64,000 nucleotides of DNA from Streptomyces olivaceoviridis (GTDB lineage: Bacteria > Actinomycetota > Actinomycetes > Streptomycetales > Streptomycetaceae). The stretch spans positions 248,001-312,000 of the forward strand of contig NZ_BMUI01000008.1 in NCBI RefSeq assembly GCF_014650115.1, given 5' to 3'. Positions 34,970 to 41,920 of the stretch are shown here, piece after piece; positions within the stretch are counted from its first letter, which is position 1; each line of letters opens with the position of its first letter. The notes under the pieces were generated by a model. That model was not told the origin of the DNA and ran no database searches. It worked only from the letters and a program-made list of their open reading frames with translations. Position numbers and translations under genes: made by a program.

Positions 34970-34997
34970 TTGGCTGGATCGGTGCTACCGTGCGGGT

Positions 34998-35435
34998 ATG
35001 GCAGGCACGACGGCCGAGACCCGGCTCGAAGAACGCTGGCGGGACATCCTCGCGGTGCACGCACGCACGATGTGCGAGATCGACCGCGCCCTGCATCCGC
35101 ACGGACTGGGCGCCAGCGACTTCGAGGTGCTGGACATCCTGGCGACGCAGTCGCCCCGGCAAGGTGACCAGTGCCGGGTGCAGAACCTGGTCGGCCGGGT
35201 GCACCTCAGCCAGAGCGCGCTGTCCCGGCTCATCGGCCGGCTGGAGAAGGACGGCCTGGTGGAGCGCTCGGTGTGCGCGGAGGACCGGCGCGGGGTGTGG
35301 GTGGCGCTCACTCCCAAGGGCCGGGCCCTGCACGCCGAGGTGCTGCCGGTGCAGCGGACGGTCCTGCGGCGGATGCTGGCCGGACAGGAGGGCCCGCGCC
35401 ACGAGGCCCACCCTGGGGAACCGCCGGCCGTCTAG
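34998..35435 (+). CDS. MarR-family transcriptional regulator
   Basis: A 145-residue winged-helix regulator. The DNA-binding core is VHLSQSALSRLIGRLEKDGLVER, followed by the wing CAEDRRGVWVALTPKG. An inverted repeat upstream suggests autoregulation. Its TAG stop lies inside an 18-bp palindrome shared with the convergent pqqB-like gene, 6 bases away. Confidence 0.88.
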   Translation: MAGTTAETRLEERWRDILAVHARTMCEIDRALHPHGLGASDFEVLDILATQSPRQGDQCRVQNLVGRVHLSQSALSRLIGRLEKDGLVERSVCAEDRRGVWVALTPKGRALHAEVLPVQRTVLRRMLAGQEGPRHEAHPGEPPAV

Positions 35436-35447
35436 ACGCGTCTAGAC
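35430..35447. terminator. Perfect 18-bp palindrome holding both stop codons
   Basis: GTCTAGACGCGTCTAGAC is fully symmetric. The TAG of marR (35433-35435) and the TAG of the convergent pqqB-like gene (35442-35444) are mirror images within it. It may act as a bidirectional terminator or as a protein-binding site. Confidence 0.5.
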
Positions 35448-36338
35448 CACCAGCTCGGTCCCGTCCGGCAGGATCTCCGCGCCGTATGCGGCCACACGCG
35501 CGCGTGCGGGTGAGGCGGGGTCGAGGAGCGGGTTGGTGTTGTTGAGGTGGGTGTAGATCCGGCGCGCGCCGGGATGCCGGGCCAGCGCGGCGAGGGAGCC
35601 CTGGGGACCGGTGACCGGCAGGTGGCCCATGGCGGCCTGCCCGGCGCCGGAGCGCACCGCCGTGCCCATCTCGTCGGCGGCGAAGAAGGTGCCGTCCAGC
35701 AGGACGCAGTCGGCCTCGGCGCACAGCCCGTCCAGTACGGGGCTCCAGGCGCCGACGCAGGGCGCGTACACCAGCACTCCCCCGGTGGCCAGGTCCTCGA
35801 CGCGGTACGCCGTCACCCACGGTCCCGGCGGCTTGGACGCCTGGTCCGGTACGTACTTCGGGACCTTCACCCCGACCGGATGGGCGGTCACCACGAGTCC
35901 CCCGGCCAGCACGAAGCCGCCGTCGGCCAGGCTGTCGGCCCACTCCCAGGGGGCATAGCGGTCCAGGGCGGCGCGGGCGGGGGCGAGGGCGCCGTGCACC
36001 GGGGGCGCGGCGTAGATCTTCAGGCCCGCCGCCCCGCGCAGCTCGGTCAGGCCCGTCACGTGGTCGGCCTCGGCGTCGGTGAGCAGCACTCCGCGCACCG
36101 GGGTTTCGCGGGGTCCGGGGCCGGGCCACAGGGTTCGGGTCGCGGCGAGCTGCGTGCGCAGGTCGGGGGAGGCGTTCAGCAGCCACCAGTCGCGGCCGTT
36201 GCCGGTGACGGCCGCGCAGTCCTGTGTGCGGGAGGGCAGCCTGCCGTCCCGGGCCGCGGCGCACAGCGCGCAGGCGCAGTTCCACTGTGGGAAGCCGCCC
36301 CCGGCGGCGGTGCCCAGCAGGACGACCTTCACGACCAT
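35442..36338 (-). CDS. pqqB: PqqB-like metallo-beta-lactamase-fold protein
   Basis: A 298-residue MBL-fold protein matching PqqB: the N-terminal LLGTAAGGGFPQWNCAC, the metal motif LLTDAEADHVTGL, and the C-terminal THLNNTNPLLD are all PqqB signatures. In PQQ producers PqqB hydroxylates the precursor peptide. None of pqqA, pqqC, pqqD or pqqE is visible here, and no PqqA-like peptide could be found in the 180 bp upstream. It may act with a distant cluster or on another substrate. GAAGGAG precedes the ATG. Confidence 0.85.
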   Translation of the reverse strand: MVVKVVLLGTAAGGGFPQWNCACALCAAARDGRLPSRTQDCAAVTGNGRDWWLLNASPDLRTQLAATRTLWPGPGPRETPVRGVLLTDAEADHVTGLTELRGAAGLKIYAAPPVHGALAPARAALDRYAPWEWADSLADGGFVLAGGLVVTAHPVGVKVPKYVPDQASKPPGPWVTAYRVEDLATGGVLVYAPCVGAWSPVLDGLCAEADCVLLDGTFFAADEMGTAVRSGAGQAAMGHLPVTGPQGSLAALARHPGARRIYTHLNNTNPLLDPASPARARVAAYGAEILPDGTELVV

Positions 36339-36517
36339 CGGCTCCTTCGCGCTCGCCCGACTCGTCCCCCGACTGGGATCTTCCCGCGGAAGAGCCGGTG
36401 ACCACCGGCGCCGGGGAGCACTTCCGGCCGTAGTGGACGGGGACGCCTTGGTGCGCGCGCGGGTGCGCGCGGTGTGTGGGCGTGCGCGGGGCTCGCGCGC
36501 CCCTCAGGGGCGCCGTA

Positions 36518-36916
36518 TCACCGGACCAGCAGGGCGCGCACCCCCTGTGAGGTGAGGGTCAGCCCGTGCGCGGAGCTGCCGTCGATGGCCAGGGAGAGGT
36601 CCCCCTCGGGCCACTGGGCGGCGAGCGCGCCGAGCGGGATCAGGCGGTAGCGCGAGACGAACGGCAGCAGCTCGGCCATCTCGCCCTCCGTGGTGAACAC
36701 CGGGACGACCGGGTCGCCCCCGGGCTGTTCCAGGACGGGCAGGGCCACCGTCGAGGTGTCGGCGCCTTCTCCGTCCACCGCGTCGTCCGGTACGGGGACG
36801 AGTACGTCACTGTGGGCGAGGGTGTCCAGGGCGGTCTGGTCCTCGGCGTTCTCGGCCAGCGCGTCCAGTGCCTGCTGGGCCGGCGTCGGCTGGGCGTCGT
36901 GTGCGGGTGTCTCCAT
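36518..36916 (-). CDS. SseB-family protein
   Basis: A 132-residue protein similar to the N-terminal SseB domain common in Streptomyces: an acidic helical start, then PVPDDAV, VVPVFTTEGEMAELLPF and LALAIDG-type strands. Function unknown. It lies 180 bp upstream of the pqqB-like gene in the same direction. Confidence 0.75.
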   Translation of the reverse strand: METPAHDAQPTPAQQALDALAENAEDQTALDTLAHSDVLVPVPDDAVDGEGADTSTVALPVLEQPGGDPVVPVFTTEGEMAELLPFVSRYRLIPLGALAAQWPEGDLSLAIDGSSAHGLTLTSQGVRALLVR

Positions 36917-37147
36917 GGCTGATCCCCAGGTAGCGGTGGTCGTACGGGCCGCCCGGGCGGGCTGGTGCCCGGACGGGCTCCCGCCTCGCGTACCCGGTGG
37001 GGTCCCCGGCATGCGTGGGGATCGGCGGGAGGTCCGGTGACGAGGCGGTGGACCGGGCGGCGAGCGCGGAACGACCAGGTGAGCGCCGAAGGGACCAGTA
37101 CCGCTGATCGGCACCTGCGCCCGCGAGTCCCGCTCTGGCGTGGCCGC

Positions 37148-37240
37148 ATGCCGATGCGACCCTGGTTCCGCGACGCCAAGCTGGGGATCTTCGTCCCCTG
37201 GGGCGTCCACGCCGTGGACGGAGTCCCTGAGTCCGGGACG
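37148..37240 (+). pseudogene. 5' fragment of an alpha-L-fucosidase (GH29)
   Basis: The translation MRPWFRDAKLGIFVPWGVHAVDG closely resembles the start of GH29 fucosidases (WFRDAKLGIFVHWGIYAVDG). The conserved His before Trp is replaced by Pro. Similarity ends near 37240, where the convergent isochorismatase-like gene begins at its stop (37245). Only about 30 of some 450 residues remain. The rest of the gap 36917-37147 has no gene I can support. Confidence 0.6.
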
Positions 37241-37244
37241 CCGG

Positions 37245-37832
37245 TCATGGCCCGGCCTGCGCGAGCAGGTCGTCGATGGTGGTGACCCGGATCAGCGGCC
37301 GGTACAGCTCCATGATCTGAAGGGCCTTGACGTGGGAGTCGTCGTCCACGCCGACGCAGGCGTCCGCCACGACCAGCACCTCCGTGCCGGCGTCCGCGGC
37401 GGCGAGGGCGGTGGAGAGCACGCAGCATTCGGTGCTGACGCCGGCCAGCACCAGGCGGCCGTCGGGGGCGGTGCGGGCGGCGAGTGCGGGGGTCCATTTG
37501 CCGAAGGTGGTGGCGTCGACGACGTGGTCCGCGAGACCGGCGAACTCGTCGGTCAGCGCCCAGAGCCCGGCGTCCGGGGGCCGGCGGGCGAAGGGCCAGC
37601 GGTCGTAGTAGGCGCGCCAGGCGCCGGCCGGTCGCTCCGGGGCCAGGAAGCGGGTGAAGGTGACGCGGCCGGCGAAGGCCGGCAGCAGGGCGCGTACGCC
37701 GGCTGCCGCGTCGGCGTATCGGGGGGTGGCCCAGGGGCTCGCCGGGTCGGCGAACACGCGCTGCATGTCGATGACGGCGAGATGGCCGGGGCTCCTGCGG
37801 CGGGTCCGGGCGTCGGGGTGTCCGGCGGTCAT
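37245..37832 (-). CDS. Isochorismatase-like cysteine hydrolase
   Basis: A 195-residue cysteine hydrolase of the isochorismatase/nicotinamidase superfamily. The catalytic triad is Asp22 (VIDMQ), Lys112 (TFGKW) and a cysteine in GVSTECC, most likely Cys137. These enzymes cleave amides or vinyl ethers. Translation is coupled (ATGA) to the upstream NCS1 permease, so the substrate may be a nucleobase or related amide imported by it. Confidence 0.87.
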   Translation of the reverse strand: MTAGHPDARTRRRSPGHLAVIDMQRVFADPASPWATPRYADAAAGVRALLPAFAGRVTFTRFLAPERPAGAWRAYYDRWPFARRPPDAGLWALTDEFAGLADHVVDATTFGKWTPALAARTAPDGRLVLAGVSTECCVLSTALAAADAGTEVLVVADACVGVDDDSHVKALQIMELYRPLIRVTTIDDLLAQAGP

Positions 37833-39382
37833 GGGTTCAGCACCCCGTCGTCGAGCGCCGGGCTCGGTTCCCGGGCCTCCTGGGAGCGGACCCGGGCCCG
37901 GCCCGGCAGCAGCGTGCCGAGGAAGCCGAGGCCCAGGGCGACGAGGACGCCCAGGTTGGCGTAGGCCCAGGGACCGGTTTTGCCGCCGAGACCGAACGGC
38001 TCCAGCAGGTAGCCCTGCCAGGTCAGCCAGCGCGCGGCACCGTTGGTGACCAGGCCCCAGCCGACGGCAGTGGCGGCGAGGGTGAGGACCAGCGGGCGCA
38101 GGGGGACGTCGCCGTAGCGGCCGTGCGGGCGGAACAGGTCGCCGTCGTCGTAGTCGCGGCGGCGCAGGGCCAGGTCGGCGAGCATGACCCCGGCCCAGGC
38201 GGCGATGGGCACGCCGAGGGTGGTGAGGAAGCCCATGAACTGGGCGAGGAAGGTGTCGGCGAAGAACACGATGTAGATCGCGCCGGCGATCATCAGCACG
38301 CCATCGAAGAACGCGGCCAGATAGCGGGGCACCCGCAGGCCGGCGGAGAGCAGGGCCAGGCCGGAGGAGTAGATGTCGAGGACCGCGCCGCCGACCAGGC
38401 CGAGAACGGCGACCAGGGCGAACGGCACCAGGAACCACGTCGGCAGGAGCGTCGCCAGCGCCCCGATCGGATCGGCCGCGATGGCCTTGCTCAGCTCCGC
38501 GGAGGAGCCGGCCAGCAGCAGGCCGAAGACCAGCAGGACGAGCGGGGCCAGGGAGGCGCCGAAGGCGGTCCAGCCGATCACGCCCCGGCTGGAGGAGTCG
38601 CGGGGCAGATAGCGGGAGTAGTCGGCGGCGGCGTTGACCCAGCCGAGGCCGAAGCCGGTCATCATGAACACCAGGGCGCCGATGAACTCCTGCGCCGAGC
38701 CCGCCGGGATGGCGTCCACCGTGCTCCAGTGGACGTGGTCGGCGACGAGGACGACGTAGACGATCGTGAGCGCGCCGGTGATCACGGTGATCCAGGTCTG
38801 CAACCGCATGATCAGGTCGAAGCCCATGACCCCGCCGACGACGGTCAGGGCGGCCACCACCATGAGGGCGACCGCCTTGGTCTCGGTGCCGCCGCCCCAG
38901 CCCAGGCTGTCGAAGACGGTCGCGGTGGCCAGCGTGGCGAGCGCGGTGAGGACGGTCTCCCAGCCGACGGTGAGCATCCAGGAGATCACGGACGGCAGCC
39001 GGTTGCCGCGCACGCCGTAGGCCGCCCGGCTGAGCACCATGGTGGGGGCCGAGCCGCGCTTCCCGGCGACCGCCACGAAGCCGCAGAGCAGGAACGATAC
39101 GGCGATGCCGAGCACGCCGGAGACCAGTGCCTGCCAGAAGGAGATGCCGAAGCCGAACGCGAAGGCGCCGTAGCTGAGTCCGAGCACGGACACATTGGCC
39201 CCGAACCAGGGCCAGAACAGGGAGCGCGGGGTGCCCCGGCGCTCCGAGTCCGCGATCACGTCGAGCCCGTGCGCCTCGACCTGGAGGGGACGGCCGGTGG
39301 CTCCGCCCTCCCGAGGGCCGGTGACTCCGCCGCCCCGAGGACCGCTGGCTCCGCCGTCGAGAGGGTCGTACGGATGCGTCAT
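37829..39382 (-). CDS. NCS1-family cytosine/purine permease
   Basis: A 517-residue transporter with 12 predicted helices of the nucleobase-cation-symport-1 family (CodB-like), with typical segments FWPWFGANVSVLGLSYGA and GWVNAAADYSRYLP. The hydrophilic N-terminus contains Gly-rich repeats of the type GPRGGG. AGGTGG precedes the ATG. It is the first gene of an operon with the cysteine hydrolase, suggesting uptake followed by hydrolysis of one compound. Confidence 0.87.
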   Translation of the reverse strand: MTHPYDPLDGGASGPRGGGVTGPREGGATGRPLQVEAHGLDVIADSERRGTPRSLFWPWFGANVSVLGLSYGAFAFGFGISFWQALVSGVLGIAVSFLLCGFVAVAGKRGSAPTMVLSRAAYGVRGNRLPSVISWMLTVGWETVLTALATLATATVFDSLGWGGGTETKAVALMVVAALTVVGGVMGFDLIMRLQTWITVITGALTIVYVVLVADHVHWSTVDAIPAGSAQEFIGALVFMMTGFGLGWVNAAADYSRYLPRDSSSRGVIGWTAFGASLAPLVLLVFGLLLAGSSAELSKAIAADPIGALATLLPTWFLVPFALVAVLGLVGGAVLDIYSSGLALLSAGLRVPRYLAAFFDGVLMIAGAIYIVFFADTFLAQFMGFLTTLGVPIAAWAGVMLADLALRRRDYDDGDLFRPHGRYGDVPLRPLVLTLAATAVGWGLVTNGAARWLTWQGYLLEPFGLGGKTGPWAYANLGVLVALGLGFLGTLLPGRARVRSQEAREPSPALDDGVLNP

Positions 39383-39470
39383 CGCCGAGCCACCTGCCCT
39401 ACCTGTCCGAACGTGTTCGATCACGCTAGGTCTGCCCTCGGGGGCGTCGGGGCAAGCCCGGTACAACCGG

Positions 39471-39794
39471 TCAGCGGTCGAACTCCTCCTGGATCGGGGT
39501 CTTCGGCTCCTCCCGCAGATGCTGGGAGAGTCCCGGCTTGCCGCCCCGCCGTGCCTGTTCCGCCCGCTGGGCGGCGTTGGTGGCGAGGTCGGAGTCCGGG
39601 TCCACGCGGACGGACCTCGCCACGTCCGCGCGGTTGGTGTACTCCTCGGCGGGGATGCCGCGCAGGGCCTTCACGACCTCCTCGGAGGCTCCCGCCTCCC
39701 GCGCGGCCGAGACCAGCCGGTCCTTGCCGGCCGGGTAGATCACGTCCTTCAGCGCGTCCAGTACCTCTGGAACGCTGGTGTGTGCCGTGCCCAT
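39471..39794 (-). CDS. DUF2795-domain protein
   Basis: A 107-residue protein with an N-terminal DUF2795 helical domain (VLDALKDVIYPAGKDRLVSAAREAGASEEVVKALRGIP in pattern) and a hydrophilic tail. A paralogue is encoded divergently at 40136. The family is common in actinobacteria and of unknown function. GGGAGG precedes the ATG. It follows a small acidic gene by 10 bp in an operon with a stress-type promoter. Confidence 0.8.
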   Translation of the reverse strand: MGTAHTSVPEVLDALKDVIYPAGKDRLVSAAREAGASEEVVKALRGIPAEEYTNRADVARSVRVDPDSDLATNAAQRAEQARRGGKPGLSQHLREEPKTPIQEEFDR

Positions 39795-39804
39795 GACGCC
39801 TCCC

Positions 39805-39960
39805 TCACGCGTCCTCGCTCTCGTCTGTGGTCTCGTCCGTCGTCTCGTCGGCGGGGTCCTCTCCTTCCGCCTGTGACGGAGTGGTGCGGGGTGGCTGTTC
39901 GGCCTCGGGGGCGCCGGGCTCCGGTTCGCCCTCGGCCTGCGAAGGGGTGTTCTCGCTCAT
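39805..39960 (-). CDS. Small acidic disordered protein
   Basis: A 51-residue, strongly acidic protein with two copies of the motif TPSQAEGE and a DETTDETTDE tail. AGGAG precedes the ATG with good spacing. No domain is known. It is the first gene of a two-gene operon with DUF2795. Confidence 0.6.
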   Translation of the reverse strand: MSENTPSQAEGEPEPGAPEAEQPPRTTPSQAEGEDPADETTDETTDESEDA

Positions 39961-39997
39961 CGGATGCTCCTGCGTGCGCGCTGTTCCGGAGCCCCGG

Positions 39998-40023
39998 GTA
40001 CCCGTGCGGGCGGGCCGGGACCC
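39998..40023 (-). promoter_or_regulatory. Sigma-B-like promoter, leftward
   Basis: On the minus strand, GGGTC (40023-40019), a 15-bp spacer and GGGTAC (40003-39998) fit the Streptomyces stress-sigma consensus GNNTN(14-16)GGGTAY. It reads into the small acidic protein and DUF2795 genes. Confidence 0.5.
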
Positions 40024-40041
40024 ATCACCCGCGGAATACCT

Positions 40042-40066
40042 GAATCCGCTTCCGTCGGATGGGTAC
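40042..40066 (+). promoter_or_regulatory. Sigma-B-like promoter, rightward
   Basis: GAATC (40042-40046), a 14-bp spacer and GGGTAC (40061-40066) fit the same stress-sigma consensus and read into the second DUF2795 gene 70 bp away. Confidence 0.55.
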
Positions 40067-40135
40067 CTGACCAGTCCGGCGCAGCATGCGGCGTCGGCCC
40101 GATGACCCTCAACCCACTCACCGCCTGGAGGAGCC

Positions 40136-40330
40136 ATGGCGGGTATCACCCCACCTGACCTGCAGAAAGCCCTGTCGGGCGCGGATTACCCGGCCACTTC
40201 CGACCAGCTTCGGAAGGTCGCCGAGAACAATCACGCGCCCAAGGAGATCACCGAGCGGATCTCTCACCTCGGGAAGAAGAAGTTCGAGAACCCCGCCGAG
40301 GTCAGCAAGGCCGTCTTCCAGAACGAGTGA
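40136..40330 (+). CDS. Short DUF2795-domain protein
   Basis: A 64-residue DUF2795 protein (LQKALSGADYPATSDQLRKV, HAPKEITERISHL) related to the divergent 107-residue protein but without its tail. GGAGGAG lies before the ATG. A sigma-B-like promoter lies upstream and a strong hairpin terminator follows, so it is a single stress-type gene. Confidence 0.82.
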   Translation: MAGITPPDLQKALSGADYPATSDQLRKVAENNHAPKEITERISHLGKKKFENPAEVSKAVFQNE

Positions 40331-40348
40331 CGGCGACCGGACGCGGGT

Positions 40349-40385
40349 GCGTGGCGGCCGGAGACTTCCGCTCCGGCCGCCACGC
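40349..40385 (+). terminator. Strong hairpin terminator
   Basis: A perfect 15-bp stem (40349-40363 with 40371-40385) and a 7-base loop lie 19 bases after the DUF2795 stop codon. Confidence 0.75.
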
Positions 40386-40837
40386 GATGGTCGGCGGGGG
40401 CACCGGGTGGAACTGCCACAGGCGCGCCCGCTTGAGGAGAGGGCCGGGAAGGGCCGCCGGCCTGTTTCGCGGCCTTTGCGGCACGGCGACCCGGCAAGAA
40501 GTGACATCCGTCACGGCGGAGTCGGCGACTAGGCGGGACGGGTAGTAGATGCCGCTCCCGCGACATATGGGATTTGTCCGGCTTGCCGTGGGCACGCGTG
40601 GCGGTTCGCGCGATGGCACGCGTGCGACTCGGCACCTGACCTCTTCCCCCGCCCCGCGCACGCTTCTGACGGGCCGACAGTCTTTCGCAAACGTCGCGGT
40701 CGCGAAGTCGGCATCTCTGGGCCCGTCTGACAAGGGCCGTGCGCGCCTACGAGGCGAGATAGGAGAAGCGCCCTTTGCACTCGGTGTGAGGCCCTCTTGA
40801 GAATGAGCGCTCCGCGATCACCGAGTGAGGTTGACGT
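40386..40837 (+). promoter_or_regulatory. Long leader region with an RBS-sequestering hairpin
   Basis: No gene is supported in this 450-bp stretch. CACTCGGTG (40778-40786) pairs perfectly with CACCGAGTG (40819-40827), and the second arm overlaps the ribosome site GAGTGAGG just before the CAP-protein start at 40838. Further pairings such as GGGCCC arms near 40720-40735 are possible. The layout suggests translational control by leader structure. Confidence 0.4.
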
Positions 40838-41707
40838 ATGGGCCAGCACCGCAAGACCAAGCACTACCGGCGAATAGTCGTCACCGCCGCCGCCGTCGGC
40901 GCCGTGGGCGTGCCGTCCGTCGCCCTGGCCTGTTCCGAGTGGCCGTCCGGCACGGACGACCCGGCGCAGACCACCGCGACGAGCGCACCCGTGGGGCAGT
41001 GGCAGTACGTGCCCAGAGATCACGACAGCAACGCCTACGCCACCGGAGCGCCGCTGACCATCGCGCCGGAGACCGGCGCGCCGCCCACGCCCCGGGCCAC
41101 GACGCATCCGGCGACCCGGCCGAGCACGCCTTGGCACACCAAGCAGAACGCGCCTTCGCAGCAGAAGAAGGCCGTGGCCCACCAGACCTGGCGGACCGCA
41201 GCGCCCGGCACCCCTGAGGCCGCCGCCCCCGCCGCCCCCGCCGCGACCGCCACCGCCGCCGCGCCCGCGCCCGCCACCGCTTCCGCGGCCCCCGCCGCGC
41301 CGAGCAGCCCGGCGCCCACCGCCACGGCGTCCGGGGTCACCGCCGACATCGTGCGGCTCGTGAACGCCGAGCGCGCCAAGGCCGGTTGCCAGCCCCTGAC
41401 CCTCAACTCGACGCTGACCAAGGCCGCGCAGGCCCACAGCGACGACATGGCGGCCCACCAGAACATGTCGCACACCGGGTCCGACGGCTCGTCCCCGGGC
41501 GACCGCATCACGCGGGCCGGCTACACCTGGAGCAGCTACGGCGAGAACGTCGCCTACGGCTACAGCACGGCGGACCAGGTCATGGCGGGGTGGATGTCCA
41601 GCCCGGGCCACCGGGCCAACATCCTCAACTGCGGGTTCAAGGAGATCGGCGTCGGTCTCGCCCAGCCCGGCAGCTACTGGACCCAGGACTTCGGCACGTC
41701 CCGCTGA
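40838..41707 (+). CDS. Secreted CAP (SCP/PR1)-domain protein
   Basis: A 289-residue exported protein: signal peptide (1-32), a Pro/Ala/Thr-rich linker (about 60-165) and a C-terminal CAP domain (about 168-289) with the motifs QAHSDDMA, SHTGSDG, YGENVAYG and SPGHRANILN. Bacterial CAP proteins are cell-wall or lipid associated and poorly understood. Two cysteines in the domain (AGCQP, LNCGF) can form a disulfide. The 5' leader is long and structured. It faces a gene encoding an ECF sigma factor fused to a similar CAP domain. Confidence 0.87.
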   Translation: MGQHRKTKHYRRIVVTAAAVGAVGVPSVALACSEWPSGTDDPAQTTATSAPVGQWQYVPRDHDSNAYATGAPLTIAPETGAPPTPRATTHPATRPSTPWHTKQNAPSQQKKAVAHQTWRTAAPGTPEAAAPAAPAATATAAAPAPATASAAPAAPSSPAPTATASGVTADIVRLVNAERAKAGCQPLTLNSTLTKAAQAHSDDMAAHQNMSHTGSDGSSPGDRITRAGYTWSSYGENVAYGYSTADQVMAGWMSSPGHRANILNCGFKEIGVGLAQPGSYWTQDFGTSR

Positions 41708-41920
41708 ACGTCGGCCCGCTGAACGTCGGCGGGCGGGGCGTCGGCGGCGCGGCCGTACCGGTTGCCGTGCCGCCGCCCAAGCGCCTTGCGGCGTACCGGG
41801 ACAGGAAGCCGCTCAGCCGGTGAACACGACCGGGCGGCGCACCACGGCCGGCGCGTTCACCGACGCTCTCCGTCGCCTTCGGGCACACGCCGGGCAGTGT
41901 CCCCCGCCGCTGACCGGGGC

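Noticed and set aside
36339..36517. A pqqA precursor peptide upstream of the pqqB-like gene
   Set aside because: Minus-strand translations in this stretch have no short frame with the Glu-x-x-x-Tyr motif and a ribosome site.
38123..39796. A 557-codon plus-strand frame opposite the NCS1 permease gene
   Set aside because: Low-complexity Gly/Asp/His/Gln protein without any domain; the opposite strand has a typical 12-helix transporter.
40386..40837. c-di-AMP (ydaO-type) riboswitch before the CAP gene
   Set aside because: Position and gene type fit, but I could not match the conserved core, so only a structured leader is reported.
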